From Nostoc sp. S13 (GTDB lineage Bacteria; Cyanobacteriota; Cyanobacteriia; Cyanobacteriales; Nostocaceae): a stretch of 61,921 bases of DNA. Position numbers and translations under genes: made by a program. Positions 9,086-17,450 of the stretch are shown here, piece after piece. The stretch is from NCBI RefSeq assembly GCF_029379315.1, contig NZ_JAQYWQ010000026.1:1-61921 (forward strand), written 5' to 3'. Under the pieces are notes generated by a model, which was not told the origin of the DNA, searched no databases, and saw only the letters and a list, made by a program, of their open reading frames with translations. Each line of letters begins with the position of its first letter. Position 1 is the first letter of the stretch.

Positions 9086-9433
9086 TTACTTTGTCCTCCC
9101 GTTAATGTAGTCTTGCCAAAGAAAAGCTAAATTCTGGGCTTGAACTTGCCATTCTGGAGAAACTTGGTACATCCGCCTGGGGCGTCCCCGTCCTTCGAGT
9201 TTCTTCCAATATCCACTGATTGCCTTTTGGTCTTCCAGAAATTTGATTGCACTATAAAGTACGGTATCTGAAAGCCTATAGGTGGAATATTCAGTTTCTA
9301 ATTGCTCAATCAACTCGGTTCCGTAGGATTCATTTTGTAACAAAACAGACAGTATGTAACAAACTGCTACTTCCTGACAAAGGTAAGTTGGCGGAGGATT
9401 TTCAAAGAATTGATATATATCCTCAAGTTTCAT
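9086..9433 (-). CDS. PadR family transcriptional regulator
   Basis: 115 residues, about the size of a minimal PadR protein. A winged helix-turn-helix covers residues ~20-95 (CYILSVLLQNESYGTELIEQ, then LSDTVLYSAIKFLEDQKAIS, then a basic wing with EGRGRPRRMYQVSPEW). The C-terminal dimerisation helix is short. PadR proteins are usually repressors responding to small ligands and often control their own gene. A GTATAC-centred sequence lies upstream at ~9489, but I cannot show that it is the operator. The ligand and targets are unknown. Confidence 0.85.
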   Translation of the reverse strand: MKLEDIYQFFENPPPTYLCQEVAVCYILSVLLQNESYGTELIEQLETEYSTYRLSDTVLYSAIKFLEDQKAISGYWKKLEGRGRPRRMYQVSPEWQVQAQNLAFLWQDYINGRTK

Positions 9434-9544
9434 GGTTAGTGAATGGCTAAAAAAATGCCTTAGGGTAAAATATACAATCCTTGTAGTCAGTATACAGTGC
9501 TACTGCTAAGTGAGTAATATATATAAAGCTACTTAGACTAAATT

Positions 9545-9745
9545 TCCAAAGCGTAAACACCAAGTAATTACCCACGCCTGTGAAGTTGTGGAACGAGTTT
9601 GCGAGTTTTAGGGACACACAATAGTGTACCCCGACCCAAGCTCGATACGGTGTAGTGAGGAGCGAACAGACAGTGGCGAAGTCACTATCTTGGTGTTAAG
9701 TGATGCCGAGGTGGTTAGAACTGCTTAAGCAATAAAATGCCATCG
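9545..9745 (+). ncRNA. candidate multi-branched structured RNA (possibly transposon-associated, HEARO/OMEGA-like)
   Basis: No reading frame fits this stretch, but it folds well. AACACCAAG (9554-9562) pairs perfectly with CTTGGTGTT (~9690-9698) as a closing stem. Inside it are CCCAC/GTGG, then GCGAG/CTCG enclosing a GGGACAC/GTGTACCC hairpin, then AGTG/CACT. A second part (GATGCCGAGGTGG ... GCTTAAGCAATAA) follows. The layout recalls the guide-type RNAs beside IscB/IsrB transposon nucleases, yet no such gene is next to it. The strand is inferred from the pairing order only. Identity is unproven. Confidence 0.35.
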
Positions 9746-9954
9746 AAGAAATTTTACAGGTAAAATGCTATTTTGTCTGCAAAACTTAATAAACACTTTG
9801 TTTTACAGTGATTTTCCCAATGCAGATTCTCAAAGCTTAGGCTAAAGGATATATCTGAGTTAAAGCTGCTACGCCTGTGGATACACCTAAGCAGTAAGCA
9901 TTTCTGATTTCCTCGACAAGAGAATTTCTTGTCTTATTTGGTAAGTGTGATAGT

Positions 9955-10130
9955 AAATTTATCAAAGAAGACGCAAAGATTAGGAAAGGAAGAGACGCAA
10001 AGTGCGATACTTCTCAACAAGGCTTTCCGTATCCCCCGTACCCCTACGGGGAAGCAAGCTACGCGTAGCGTCTCCCTGAGGAGAAGTTCTGTTCGGTTCG
10101 GTGTCAGCCGCCGCACCCTGCGGGATCTTA
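9955..10130. repeat. dispersed palindromic repeat cluster
   Basis: Contains AGACGCAAAG direct repeats (~9967 and ~9992), CCCCGTACCCCTACGGGG, the 20-mer AAGCAAGCTACGCGTAGCGT shared with 9035-9054, and CCCTGAGGAGAAG. It lies just upstream of the DUF3611 gene. Short open frames through it on both strands look like repeat translation, not genes. Confidence 0.7.
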
Positions 10131-10191
10131 CTACAGACTTCTCTCCCTGTTTTTGTGTCCTTTGAAAGCGCCCAGCACATTGGTTCACAGT

Positions 10192-10770
10192 ATGTCACAA
10201 ACTCCCGATGCCCCATCATCTTCCTCAACTCTTAGGGCAATTGCCCAAACTTTTCGCCTTACAGGTTGGATTAGCTTCTGGATTCAGCTAGTGCTAGGCG
10301 TTGTGTCTAGCATAATTGTGCTGCTATTCGCCATCTTTAATCAGAGAACTGGCAGTTCTAGCAATAATCCTGGGACTGGCTTTGGCGTATTTTTAGCAAT
10401 TTCTGGACTGGTTATTTTGGGTGGGGGCATTTATTTAGCTTACCGTTACACAAGGATTGGCAAGCAATTGGAATCCTCCAATCCCAGCAACCGCCCTCGG
10501 AAAAGCGAGACTGTGCAAGTATTACGCTTAGGGCTGTGGGTGAATTTAGGAGGAACGCTGGTGACTCTTTTGGGGGCGCAAGCGATCGTTGGTACACTGG
10601 TAGCAAGATCCATATCTCCTCAAGCTATAACTACCCAATTTTTTGACCCTACCCGGATTATTAGCGGTCTAGATATGCTTGTGGTACAGGCAAACACCAA
10701 CACTGTATCAGCGCACTTTGCAGGGCTGGTGGGGTCGCTTTGGCTACTTAATCGCATCAACAGACCCTAG
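10192..10770 (+). CDS. DUF3611 family membrane protein
   Basis: 192 residues from the ATG at 10192. The frame is open upstream, but the extra residues come from the repeat cluster. Four membrane segments are visible: WISFWIQLVLGVVSSIIVLL, GVFLAISGLVILGGGIYLAY, LGLWVNLGGTLVTLLGAQAI and a C-terminal hydrophobic stretch (AHFAGLVGSLWLLNRI). The loop RIGKQLESSNPSNRPRKSET is family-typical. DUF3611 proteins are found in cyanobacteria and chloroplasts and are probably thylakoid or plasma-membrane proteins. No biochemical role is established. Confidence 0.8.
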   Translation: MSQTPDAPSSSSTLRAIAQTFRLTGWISFWIQLVLGVVSSIIVLLFAIFNQRTGSSSNNPGTGFGVFLAISGLVILGGGIYLAYRYTRIGKQLESSNPSNRPRKSETVQVLRLGLWVNLGGTLVTLLGAQAIVGTLVARSISPQAITTQFFDPTRIISGLDMLVVQANTNTVSAHFAGLVGSLWLLNRINRP

Positions 10771-11006
10771 AAACAAGAGTCCCAAGCAAAAGATCAGCCA
10801 AAAATCAGTACTTCTTTTAACTTATCGTCAAATAAAGCGTTTAAGACCACACGTCTATACGTAGCTACAGTTTCAGTGCGGGTTTAAATGCCCGACTGAA
10901 ACTCTTTTAAATTTTTTATGTTTGCTTTTCTGCTAATGGCAAGCCAAAATCAGTATATGCTGATGTGTTGGCAGGTAGATAATAGGCTAAAAACTGAGAA
11001 TAATCT

Positions 11007-12287
11007 GTGCTGGATATCAAGCAAATACGGGAAAACCCGCAATTAGTTCAAGAACGATTGAGTAGTCGTAGTGGTAAATACGATATTGAACCGATATTAC
11101 AGTTAGATCGGCAACAACGAGAACTTGAGGGGACACGTAGTCAACTCCAAGCTCGTAGCAACGAAATCGGTAAAATTGTCGGGCAAAAGATAAAATCTGG
11201 GATCAATCCTCAAGACCCAGAAATTCAAGCTTTGCGGGATGAAGGTAACTCTGTCAAAGCTACGTTGAGCGAACTGGAACCTCAGGAAAAAGAACTCAAA
11301 GCTGAAATTGCCCAACTTGTGTTGGCACTTCCCAACTTACCAAGCGACTCTACACCCCTTGGTAAGAATGAGGAAGATAACGTAGAAGTGCGCCGTTGGG
11401 GTGATGAGTACATTCCCCAAAATCCGAATATTCTCCCTCACTGGGAAATTGGCGAAAAACTAGGTATTCTGAATGTTGAGCGAGCTGTAAAAGTGGCCCA
11501 AAGTCGCTTTGTGACATTAATAGGCGCTGGTGCGGCATTGGAGAGAGCATTAATTCAATTTATGCTGACTCTCCATACTCAAGCTGGGTATGTGGAAGTC
11601 AGTCCGCCCCTGTTAGTGAATACCGAGTCTTTGACGGCGACCGGTCAGTTACCCAAGTTTGCTGAAGAAAGCTTTAAATGTGCTGATGACGACTTGTGGC
11701 TGATTCCTACGGCAGAGGTTCCAGTTACAAATCTCTACCGGGGTGAAATTCTCGCTGCTGAAAACTTGCCTATTTACCACTGTGCTTTTACTCCTTGTTT
11801 TCGCCGCGAAGCTGGTAGTTATGGGCGCGATATGCGAGGATTAATTCGCCTGCATCAATTTAACAAGGTGGAAATGGTGAAATTTGTCGAACCAAGTACG
11901 TCTTTTGATGAACTGGAGAAATTGGTGGGGAATGCAGAAGCAATTTTACAGGCGTTGCAGTTGCCTTACCGAGTCGTAAATTTAAGTACTGGGGATTTGG
12001 GATTTGCCTCTACCAAAACTTATGATTTAGAGGTTTGGTTGCCCTCTTCTGACAAATATCGCGAAATTTCTAGCTGTTCCAATACTATAGATTTCCAGGC
12101 GCGACGGGCTGATATTCGCTTCAAAGAGGCGGGGAAAAAAGGTACCCAGTTCGTACATACTCTGAATGGTTCGGGTTTGGCGGTGGGAAGGACGATGGCA
12201 GCAATTTTGGAGAATTATCAACAACCTGATGGGACGGTGAGGATACCAGAAGCGCTGCAAGCTTATTTGGGACGTGAAGTTTTGTAA
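11007..12287 (+). CDS. serS: seryl-tRNA synthetase
   Basis: 426 residues from a GTG start, the normal length for bacterial SerRS. Residues 1-105 form the long antiparallel coiled coil that clamps the tRNA(Ser) variable arm ([20 protein letters not shown] onward). The class II core follows: motif 2 around [12 protein letters not shown], the serine-site segment [14 protein letters not shown], and motif 3 ([19 protein letters not shown]) near the C-terminus. It charges tRNA(Ser), and tRNA(Sec) where present, in the cytoplasm. It is followed by the site-2 protease gene after a block of heptamer repeats. Confidence 0.97.
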   Translation: MLDIKQIRENPQLVQERLSSRSGKYDIEPILQLDRQQRELEGTRSQLQARSNEIGKIVGQKIKSGINPQDPEIQALRDEGNSVKATLSELEPQEKELKAEIAQLVLALPNLPSDSTPLGKNEEDNVEVRRWGDEYIPQNPNILPHWEIGEKLGILNVERAVKVAQSRFVTLIGAGAALERALIQFMLTLHTQAGYVEVSPPLLVNTESLTATGQLPKFAEESFKCADDDLWLIPTAEVPVTNLYRGEILAAENLPIYHCAFTPCFRREAGSYGRDMRGLIRLHQFNKVEMVKFVEPSTSFDELEKLVGNAEAILQALQLPYRVVNLSTGDLGFASTKTYDLEVWLPSSDKYREISSCSNTIDFQARRADIRFKEAGKKGTQFVHTLNGSGLAVGRTMAAILENYQQPDGTVRIPEALQAYLGREVL

Positions 12288-12370
12288 TTTGTAATTTGTA
12301 ATTTGTCATTTGTTATTTACCAATGACCAATGACCAATGCCCAATGCCCAATGCCCAATGCCCAATTAGA
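12287..12370. repeat. heptameric short tandem repeats
   Basis: TTTGTAA/TTTGTCA units are followed by CAATGAC and CAATGCC units, about ten heptamers in all. They begin immediately at the serS stop and end before the next gene. Confidence 0.9.
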
Positions 12371-12411
12371 ATGGAGATAACTATAGCTTAATATCTTCAC
12401 TAATTTACTCT

Positions 12412-13512
12412 ATGTCAGTTTTAGCAGCGATCGCAGTCTTGGCTGTTTTGATTTTGGTACACGAGTTGGGACATTTTGTTGCAGCACGTTCTCAAGGCAT
12501 TCTGGTTAACCGTTTTTCTTTGGGTTTTGGCCCGGTTCTTTTGAAGTACCAAGGTTCACAAACCGAATATGCTATCCGCGCCTTTCCCTTAGGCGGCTTT
12601 GTGGGCTTTCCCGATGATGACCCCGATAGCGATGTTCCACCCAATGACCCAAATCTGCTGCGTAACCGTCCAGTTTTAGACCGGGCGATTGTTATAAGTG
12701 CCGGAGTGATTGCAAATTTAATATTTGCCTACTTGGTGTTGGCTCTGCAATTGGGTATCGTTGGCATTCCCAAGGAATTAAATTATCAAGCTGGTGTGCT
12801 TGTACAGCCTGTTAATCAAGAATCTGTTGCCTATCAAGCCGGAATTCGAGAAGGAGATATTATTCTGGCTGTGAATGGTCAGGAACTTCCTGCTTCTGAT
12901 AAGTCAACTCCTTTGCTGACAAAAGAGATTCAAACTCATCCTAATCAGCAAATCGAACTGAAAATTCAGCGTGAAAACCAACAAAAAACCCTGAAATTAA
13001 CACCAAAACTGGGGGCCGATGGCAAAGGTGTAGTTGGTGTGGCACTCAGTCCAAATGCTACAGCAATTTATCGCCGTCCTAATAGTCCTTTTGAAATTTT
13101 CGCCATTGCTGCTAACAGATTTCAACAACTATTTGTTGGCACACTCGCCGGTTTTGGGCAGTTGATTACTAACTTTCAACAAACTGTTGGACAAGTTTCT
13201 GGGCCAGTTAATATTGTCAAAATAGGGGCAAAATTAGCTGAGGACAATAGTGTAAATCTGTTGTCTTTTGCCGCAATTATCAGCATTAACTTGGCTATTA
13301 TCAATATTTTGCCTTTACCAGCTTTGGATGGTGGACAACTCGCTTTTCTGCTGATTGAAGGTTTGCGCGGTAAGCCTGTGCCTGCACGCATTCAAGAAGG
13401 TGTAATGCAAACTGGTTTGGTGTTACTCTTAGGGTTAGGAATTTTTCTGATAGTCAAAGAAACTACTCAATTAACTAGCCAGTTGGAATGGGTGCAAAGA
13501 TTGTTTCAGTGA
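12412..13512 (+). CDS. rseP: site-2 metalloprotease, RseP family (M50)
   Basis: 366 residues. The zinc motif HELGH is at residues 17-21 in the first membrane helix (VLILVHELGHFVAARS). The third ligand is supplied by the conserved LPLPALDGGQL near residue 300. A periplasmic PDZ domain (~115-205, VAYQAGIREGDIILAVNGQE) lies between the membrane parts, and a final membrane helix closes the protein. Such intramembrane proteases release membrane-anchored anti-sigma factors or signal-peptide remnants. The substrate here is not evident. The next gene, nth, follows after 45 bases that contain a palindromic repeat. Confidence 0.92.
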   Translation: MSVLAAIAVLAVLILVHELGHFVAARSQGILVNRFSLGFGPVLLKYQGSQTEYAIRAFPLGGFVGFPDDDPDSDVPPNDPNLLRNRPVLDRAIVISAGVIANLIFAYLVLALQLGIVGIPKELNYQAGVLVQPVNQESVAYQAGIREGDIILAVNGQELPASDKSTPLLTKEIQTHPNQQIELKIQRENQQKTLKLTPKLGADGKGVVGVALSPNATAIYRRPNSPFEIFAIAANRFQQLFVGTLAGFGQLITNFQQTVGQVSGPVNIVKIGAKLAEDNSVNLLSFAAIISINLAIINILPLPALDGGQLAFLLIEGLRGKPVPARIQEGVMQTGLVLLLGLGIFLIVKETTQLTSQLEWVQRLFQ

Positions 13513-13527
13513 AAATAGGGAGGGGAG

Positions 13528-13547
13528 AGACGCGATTAATCGCGTCT
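13528..13547. repeat. palindromic repeat AGACGCGATTAATCGCGTCT
   Basis: A perfect 20-base palindrome followed by GTAC. Identical copies occur at 14624-14643 and 49327-49346, and looser relatives at 22049, 28456 and 28506. Each is intergenic. It could act as a transcript-end hairpin as well as a mobile repeat. Confidence 0.85.
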
Positions 13548-13557
13548 GTACTAAGGA

Positions 13558-14229
13558 ATGGGGAGTAGGGAAAAGAAACTTTTACCTTTAAGGAAGCGAT
13601 CGCTAGAAATTTTAGCTCGTCTGAAGCGTCTTTATCCAGATGCTACTTGCTCTTTGAAGTACTCAACACCAGTACAATTATTGGTGGCAACGATTCTCTC
13701 CGCTCAATGTACTGATGAGCGGGTGAATAAGGTGACACCAGCTTTATTTGATAAGTTTCCCGATGCTGCTAGTTTAGCGATCGCTGACTTAGTAGAATTA
13801 GAAAACTTGGTACGTTCAACTGGGTTTTATCACAATAAAGCTAAGAACATTCAAGCCGCCTGTCGGATGATTGTCACTGAGTTTAACTCTGTTGTCCCCA
13901 ACCAAATGGAACAGTTATTAAAGCTTCCAGGTGTGGCGCGGAAGACAGCAAATGTAGTCCTGGCTCATGCTTATGGCATTCATGTTGGAGTGACGGTAGA
14001 TACTCACGTCAAGCGCCTCAGCCAACGTTTGGGTTTGACTGAAGCAAAAGACCCCGTTCGGATTGAGCAAGATTTAATGGGTTTATTACCGCAGCCTGAT
14101 TGGGAAAATTGGTCAATTCGGTTGATTTATCACGGTCGTGCTATTTGTAAAGCCCGCTCTCCCGTCTGCATTGCTTGTGAGCTTGTTGATTTATGTCCTG
14201 CTGCTAATAAGCCAGTGATTGTAGGGTAA
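13558..14229 (+). CDS. nth: endonuclease III (DNA glycosylase/AP lyase)
   Basis: 223 residues, a standard length. It has the helix-hairpin-helix with the catalytic Lys (KLPGVARKTANVVLAHAYG), the catalytic Asp near residue 148 in VTVDTHVKRLSQRLG, and the C-terminal 4Fe-4S cluster loop (CKARSPVCIACELVDLC, spacing C-x6-C-x2-C-x5-C). It removes oxidised pyrimidines in base-excision repair. The ATG directly follows a palindromic repeat, leaving almost no spacing for a ribosome site, so translation may be weak or coupled to the upstream gene. Confidence 0.95.
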   Translation: MGSREKKLLPLRKRSLEILARLKRLYPDATCSLKYSTPVQLLVATILSAQCTDERVNKVTPALFDKFPDAASLAIADLVELENLVRSTGFYHNKAKNIQAACRMIVTEFNSVVPNQMEQLLKLPGVARKTANVVLAHAYGIHVGVTVDTHVKRLSQRLGLTEAKDPVRIEQDLMGLLPQPDWENWSIRLIYHGRAICKARSPVCIACELVDLCPAANKPVIVG

Positions 14230-14305
14230 ACGAAACGAGTAACCCCAGAATTGATGGGGAGACTGTAGAATGGAGAACGGTGTCTTTAAATAAGTTAGAG
14301 AATAT

Positions 14306-14608
14306 ATGGCAAAAAAGAGCTTGATTGAGCGCGAAAAAAAGCGCACCAGGTTGATAGAAAAGTATGCTGACAAGAGAGAAGCTCTTTTGGAAGAGTTCAG
14401 AAGTGCACCATCTCCTCTGGATAAGCTGGAAATCCACCGGAAGATTCAACAGCTACCCCGGAATAGTGCGCCCACCCGCCACCGCAACCGTTGCTGGTTA
14501 ACTGGTCGTCCTAGAGGTGTTTACCGCGATTTTGGACTGTCTCGGAATGTGCTGCGAGAATGGGCGCATGAAGGTCTTTTGCCTGGAGTCGTTAAGTCTA
14601 GTTGGTAG
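14306..14608 (+). CDS. rpsN: 30S ribosomal protein S14
   Basis: 100 residues, the long zinc-free form of S14 ([20 protein letters not shown] at the start and [20 protein letters not shown] near the end). It binds the 3' domain of 16S rRNA in the 30S head. In cyanobacteria this gene commonly stands alone, away from the large ribosomal operon, as here between nth and aat. Confidence 0.97.
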   Translation: MAKKSLIEREKKRTRLIEKYADKREALLEEFRSAPSPLDKLEIHRKIQQLPRNSAPTRHRNRCWLTGRPRGVYRDFGLSRNVLREWAHEGLLPGVVKSSW

Positions 14609-14623
14609 TCAAGAGTCACGTAG

Positions 14624-14643
14624 AGACGCGATTAATCGCGTCT
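14624..14643. repeat. palindromic repeat AGACGCGATTAATCGCGTCT, copy 2
   Basis: Identical to the copy at 13528-13547, sixteen bases after the rpsN stop. It may serve as its 3' hairpin. Confidence 0.85.
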
Positions 14644-14685
14644 GTACAATGGTCATTGGTAAAGAACAAATGACAAAGGACAAAT

Positions 14686-15015
14686 TTATTGACCACAACA
14701 TTTATCAATTCCCAGACTTTCTAAGAGTAGATCGCTGACGGCGTTGGCGATCGCAAACTCTCCATAGAAACTATTGGAAAAATCATACGACTGCATCTCT
14801 GTGACAATGGCAATTACCAGAGAACCAAGGTCGTTTTCTCCTTCCATCCGTTGACGCATAAAAATCTGTGCGGCTCGTTGGGCAATATTTTGGTTGACTG
14901 CTTCGGGGATAAATTCGGTATCTAGCCAACGTTGTAAGCGCTCTCGTAACCATTCACCTTCGAGCAAAGGATTTTCAGGCGGTGGTAGGGTGATGGGTGG
15001 TATTGGTTGAGTCAT
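14686..15015 (-). CDS. conserved hypothetical protein
   Basis: 109 residues with a Pro-rich start (MTQPIPPITLPPPENPLLEG) and a helical remainder containing RLQRWLDTEFIPEAVNQNIA, QIFMRQRMEGENDLGSLVIA and FYGEFAIANAVSDLLLESLG. No domain is recognised, and no signal peptide or membrane helix is present. Composition and codon use match the neighbours. It lies between rpsN and aat on the opposite strand. Function unknown. Confidence 0.65.
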   Translation of the reverse strand: MTQPIPPITLPPPENPLLEGEWLRERLQRWLDTEFIPEAVNQNIAQRAAQIFMRQRMEGENDLGSLVIAIVTEMQSYDFSNSFYGEFAIANAVSDLLLESLGIDKCCGQ

Positions 15016-15118
15016 GTTTTTTAAACGCAGAGGGAGGCGGAGGGAAACGCAGAGGAACGCTAAGGTTGACTGTTAGCATCAAATTGCGTTTCTAAGAGTG
15101 TTTTTTTTATATTTATTT

Positions 15119-15694
15119 ATGCAATATGATATCGCCGCTATTGTTGAGGGTTATGCACAAGGCTATTTTCTCATGGCTGATGAGCGCGATCGCCTGAGTT
15201 GGTACGGAAGTCGCGATCGGACTTTTATTCCTTTGGATGAGCGATTTCGTTACCCCAAGTCTTTACAGCGCGTTCTGAATCAAGAACGGTTTACTGTGGA
15301 CATTAATCGGGACTTCCAAGCTGTGGTAGCTGGGTGTGCTGACAGAGAGACAACTTGGATTTCACCGGAATTGCAAAAGATTTATTGGCTACTTTACCAG
15401 AATGGTTATGCTTATAGTTTTGAAACTTGGCAGGGTGACGAATTAGCTGGGGGAATTTTAGGGATTATCATTGGTGGCGCTTTCATTGGCGAGTCGATGT
15501 TTTACCGCATTCCCGAAGGTTCAAAGGTAGCGATGGTGAAGTTGGTGGAAAGATTGCGTCAGAGGGAATTTGTGTTTTTTGATGCCCAAATGATGAATCC
15601 CCATTTAGAAAGATTTGGTGCTTATCGGGTTGGGGATAAAGAATATCAAGTTTTACTCAAGCAAGCGTTGCAATGTCGTTGTAACTTAATATAA
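15119..15694 (+). CDS. aat: leucyl/phenylalanyl-tRNA--protein transferase
   Basis: ~191 residues from the ATG at 15119; the seven preceding in-frame residues (MFFLYLF) look like untranslated leader. It matches the Aat fold: [27 protein letters not shown], the central [21 protein letters not shown], then [20 protein letters not shown] and [18 protein letters not shown]. It transfers Leu or Phe from aminoacyl-tRNA to N-terminal Lys/Arg, creating N-degrons read by ClpS/ClpAP. Two GCGATCGC-type sites fall inside the coding region. The 3' flank leads into the TIR/toxin-antitoxin island. Confidence 0.9.
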   Translation: MQYDIAAIVEGYAQGYFLMADERDRLSWYGSRDRTFIPLDERFRYPKSLQRVLNQERFTVDINRDFQAVVAGCADRETTWISPELQKIYWLLYQNGYAYSFETWQGDELAGGILGIIIGGAFIGESMFYRIPEGSKVAMVKLVERLRQREFVFFDAQMMNPHLERFGAYRVGDKEYQVLLKQALQCRCNLI

Positions 15695-15758
15695 AAAGTA
15701 GATACAAAACTTTTAACTTGATATAACTGAATCAAAAGTAATACACCTTTTAGCAGAT

Positions 15759-16934
15759 ATGCGAGTGGAATCTAAAGAAGTTTTTCTTTCCTATGCTTGG
15801 GGCGGTGATAGTGAGGAATTTGTCAATCGATTAGATCAAGCATTTCAGGGAAAGGGCATTACTATTGTCCGTGATAAACGTGACTTAGGTTATAAAGGGC
15901 TGATCAAAGAATTTATGAAACGTATTGGTTGCGGTAAATGTGTAATTGCAGTAATCAGCGATAAATATTTGAAGTCACGCAACTGTATGCTTGAACTCCT
16001 AGAAGTCTCAAAAAACGGTCAATTTTACGATCGCATTTTCCCAATTATCTTCCCAGATGCCAAGATTTATGATCCTGTTGATCGAGCAGACTATATCATT
16101 CATTGGGATAGTGAAATTAACAAACTAGATTCCAAACTCAAAATGTTGGTTTTAAATGCTAATTTGGCTAGCTTTCAACAGGCAGTAACTCAATATACAG
16201 AGTTCAGAGCAACATTTGATATCATCATTTATATGCTTCAAAATATGAATACATTAACTCCAGATATTCATAGTGACTCAAATTTTGAGGCATTATTTGA
16301 GGCAGTTGAGCACAAGTTATCAGATTCAGATCTAACTCCCAATGCGGTTTGTTCAAACTCAAGCGGCTTAACTGCTAAGACGTTAAGTACAAGTGGCAGA
16401 ATTACAGACCAACAATTTGTTGGCAATCAGGCTACTATTGTCGATCAGCTTGCCTTTTTCGTTCAGCAGATTGGCTTTCAAAGCCCAAGGCAAGATTATA
16501 CTAGATCCCAATTTGAGGCTTATTGCAATACTTGGAAAAGCCTAAAAAGATTGCGATTAATAGGAGATGACCTATGGGCCAGAGTGAGTGAGGATACCCT
16601 TATTAAGTTTGCTGAACAACTAAAACTAACTAAACAAGTAGCGCATGAAAATGAAATTTTCTTTGAAGAATTAGATCGTACACAGTTGTTTTCAATCTTA
16701 GAGGAATTTGAAAATTTTAGATTAGGAAAGCGGTGTTTGATCGAAATCCGTTCTAGAGACGATTTTGAGGAGTTTTTGCGTGAAGGTTCTATTCATTTAG
16801 AGGAAATTACTAAGCAAATTGAGCGAAACCAAAAGTATAAATGGGAGTATGAGCAAATCCTTGACAAAATCCGAGTATCCTTTCGAGAAAAACTATCAGG
16901 TAAACCTAGCGATGCCGTCCTAGATGCAAACTGA
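15759..16934 (+). CDS. TIR-domain protein with an unrecognised helical C-terminal domain
   Basis: 391 residues. The TIR domain spans ~6-150: VFLSYAWGGDSEEFVNRLDQ, IVRDKRDLGYKGLIKEFMKR, VIAVISDKYLKSRNCMLELL and IFPIIFPDA. The Glu in CMLEL occupies the place of the catalytic glutamate of NAD-cleaving TIRs. Residues ~215-391 are mostly helical and charged (VDQLAFFVQQIGFQSPRQDY, FEAYCNTWKSLKRLRLIGDD, a late coiled-coil-like tail) and match nothing I know. A prokaryotic defence effector is the likely role. The gene ends four bases before a truncated brnT, and a decaying toxin-antitoxin island follows. Confidence 0.75.
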   Translation: MRVESKEVFLSYAWGGDSEEFVNRLDQAFQGKGITIVRDKRDLGYKGLIKEFMKRIGCGKCVIAVISDKYLKSRNCMLELLEVSKNGQFYDRIFPIIFPDAKIYDPVDRADYIIHWDSEINKLDSKLKMLVLNANLASFQQAVTQYTEFRATFDIIIYMLQNMNTLTPDIHSDSNFEALFEAVEHKLSDSDLTPNAVCSNSSGLTAKTLSTSGRITDQQFVGNQATIVDQLAFFVQQIGFQSPRQDYTRSQFEAYCNTWKSLKRLRLIGDDLWARVSEDTLIKFAEQLKLTKQVAHENEIFFEELDRTQLFSILEEFENFRLGKRCLIEIRSRDDFEEFLREGSIHLEEITKQIERNQKYKWEYEQILDKIRVSFREKLSGKPSDAVLDAN

Positions 16935-16937
16935 TAA

Positions 16938-17113
16938 AGCTCTGATGAGCGTTTTGATTATGGCGAAGATCGCTGGATCGGAATCGGCTTTTTAGGCAAC
17001 GGTGTAGCGGTTGTCGTTTGGACAGAACGCAGAACAACATAGTCCGCATTATCTCAGCACGAAGGGCAAACCGATATGAGCATCAACGACTTGAACAATA
17101 CCTCACGTACTGA
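16938..17113 (+). pseudogene. brnT: truncated and frameshifted brnT toxin
   Basis: Read from 16938, the frame gives SSDERFDYGEDRWIGIGFLG, then NGVAVVVWTERR, then a stop. Moving the frame at ~17031 restores NIVRIISARRANRYEHQRLE and a stop at 17111-17113. The two pieces match the middle and C-terminal half of BrnT (the ERR and IISARRAN motifs), an RNase toxin. The N-terminal half is missing and is replaced by the end of the TIR gene, only three bases upstream. A one-base indel separates the pieces. The remnant overlaps the brnA start, as in intact brnTA operons. Confidence 0.75.
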
Positions 17114-17354
17114 TTGGGCTGGATTAGAGGCAATGACGGATGAGGACATTGATTACTCAGACATCCCACCGTTGAGCGATGAGTTTTTTGAAAATGCCAC
17201 GCTGAGGATTCCGGCAACACGAGCCAGTGATCTGATTCAGTTAGATTCAGAAGTAATAATGTGGTTTCGTAAACAAGGTGCAGAGTACAAAACACTGATT
17301 AACTCAGTTTTGCGCCGTTACATTGAAAACAGTGGCCATCGGGGCGCGGGTTGA
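17076..17354 (+). CDS. brnA: BrnA family antitoxin
   Basis: 92 residues, full length. The N-terminal part carries MTDEDIDYSDIPPLSDEFFE, typical of BrnA. The C-terminal ribbon-helix-helix includes IQLDSEVIMWFRKQGAEYKT and LINSVLRRYIE. BrnA normally neutralises BrnT by direct binding and represses the operon as a dimer. Here the toxin gene just upstream is broken, so this is an orphan antitoxin that may still bind DNA or counter a related toxin elsewhere. Confidence 0.85.
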   Translation: MSINDLNNTSRTDWAGLEAMTDEDIDYSDIPPLSDEFFENATLRIPATRASDLIQLDSEVIMWFRKQGAEYKTLINSVLRRYIENSGHRGAG

Positions 17355-17450
17355 CAGTGGATGCAAAATGCTGTTTGCACAGCCAGTGCCCAAGGGGTTG
17401 ATTTTAATGTCTATCTTCATCTCCCCTTTTGATTAACAGGTAGTTGAATT

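Noticed and set aside
9560..9745. Cobalamin riboswitch, tmRNA or RNase P RNA
   Set aside because: The conserved cores of these RNAs were not found in the stretch.
9929..10228. Several overlapping frames of 78-84 residues on both strands
   Set aside because: They lie in a palindromic repeat cluster and share no protein-like pattern.
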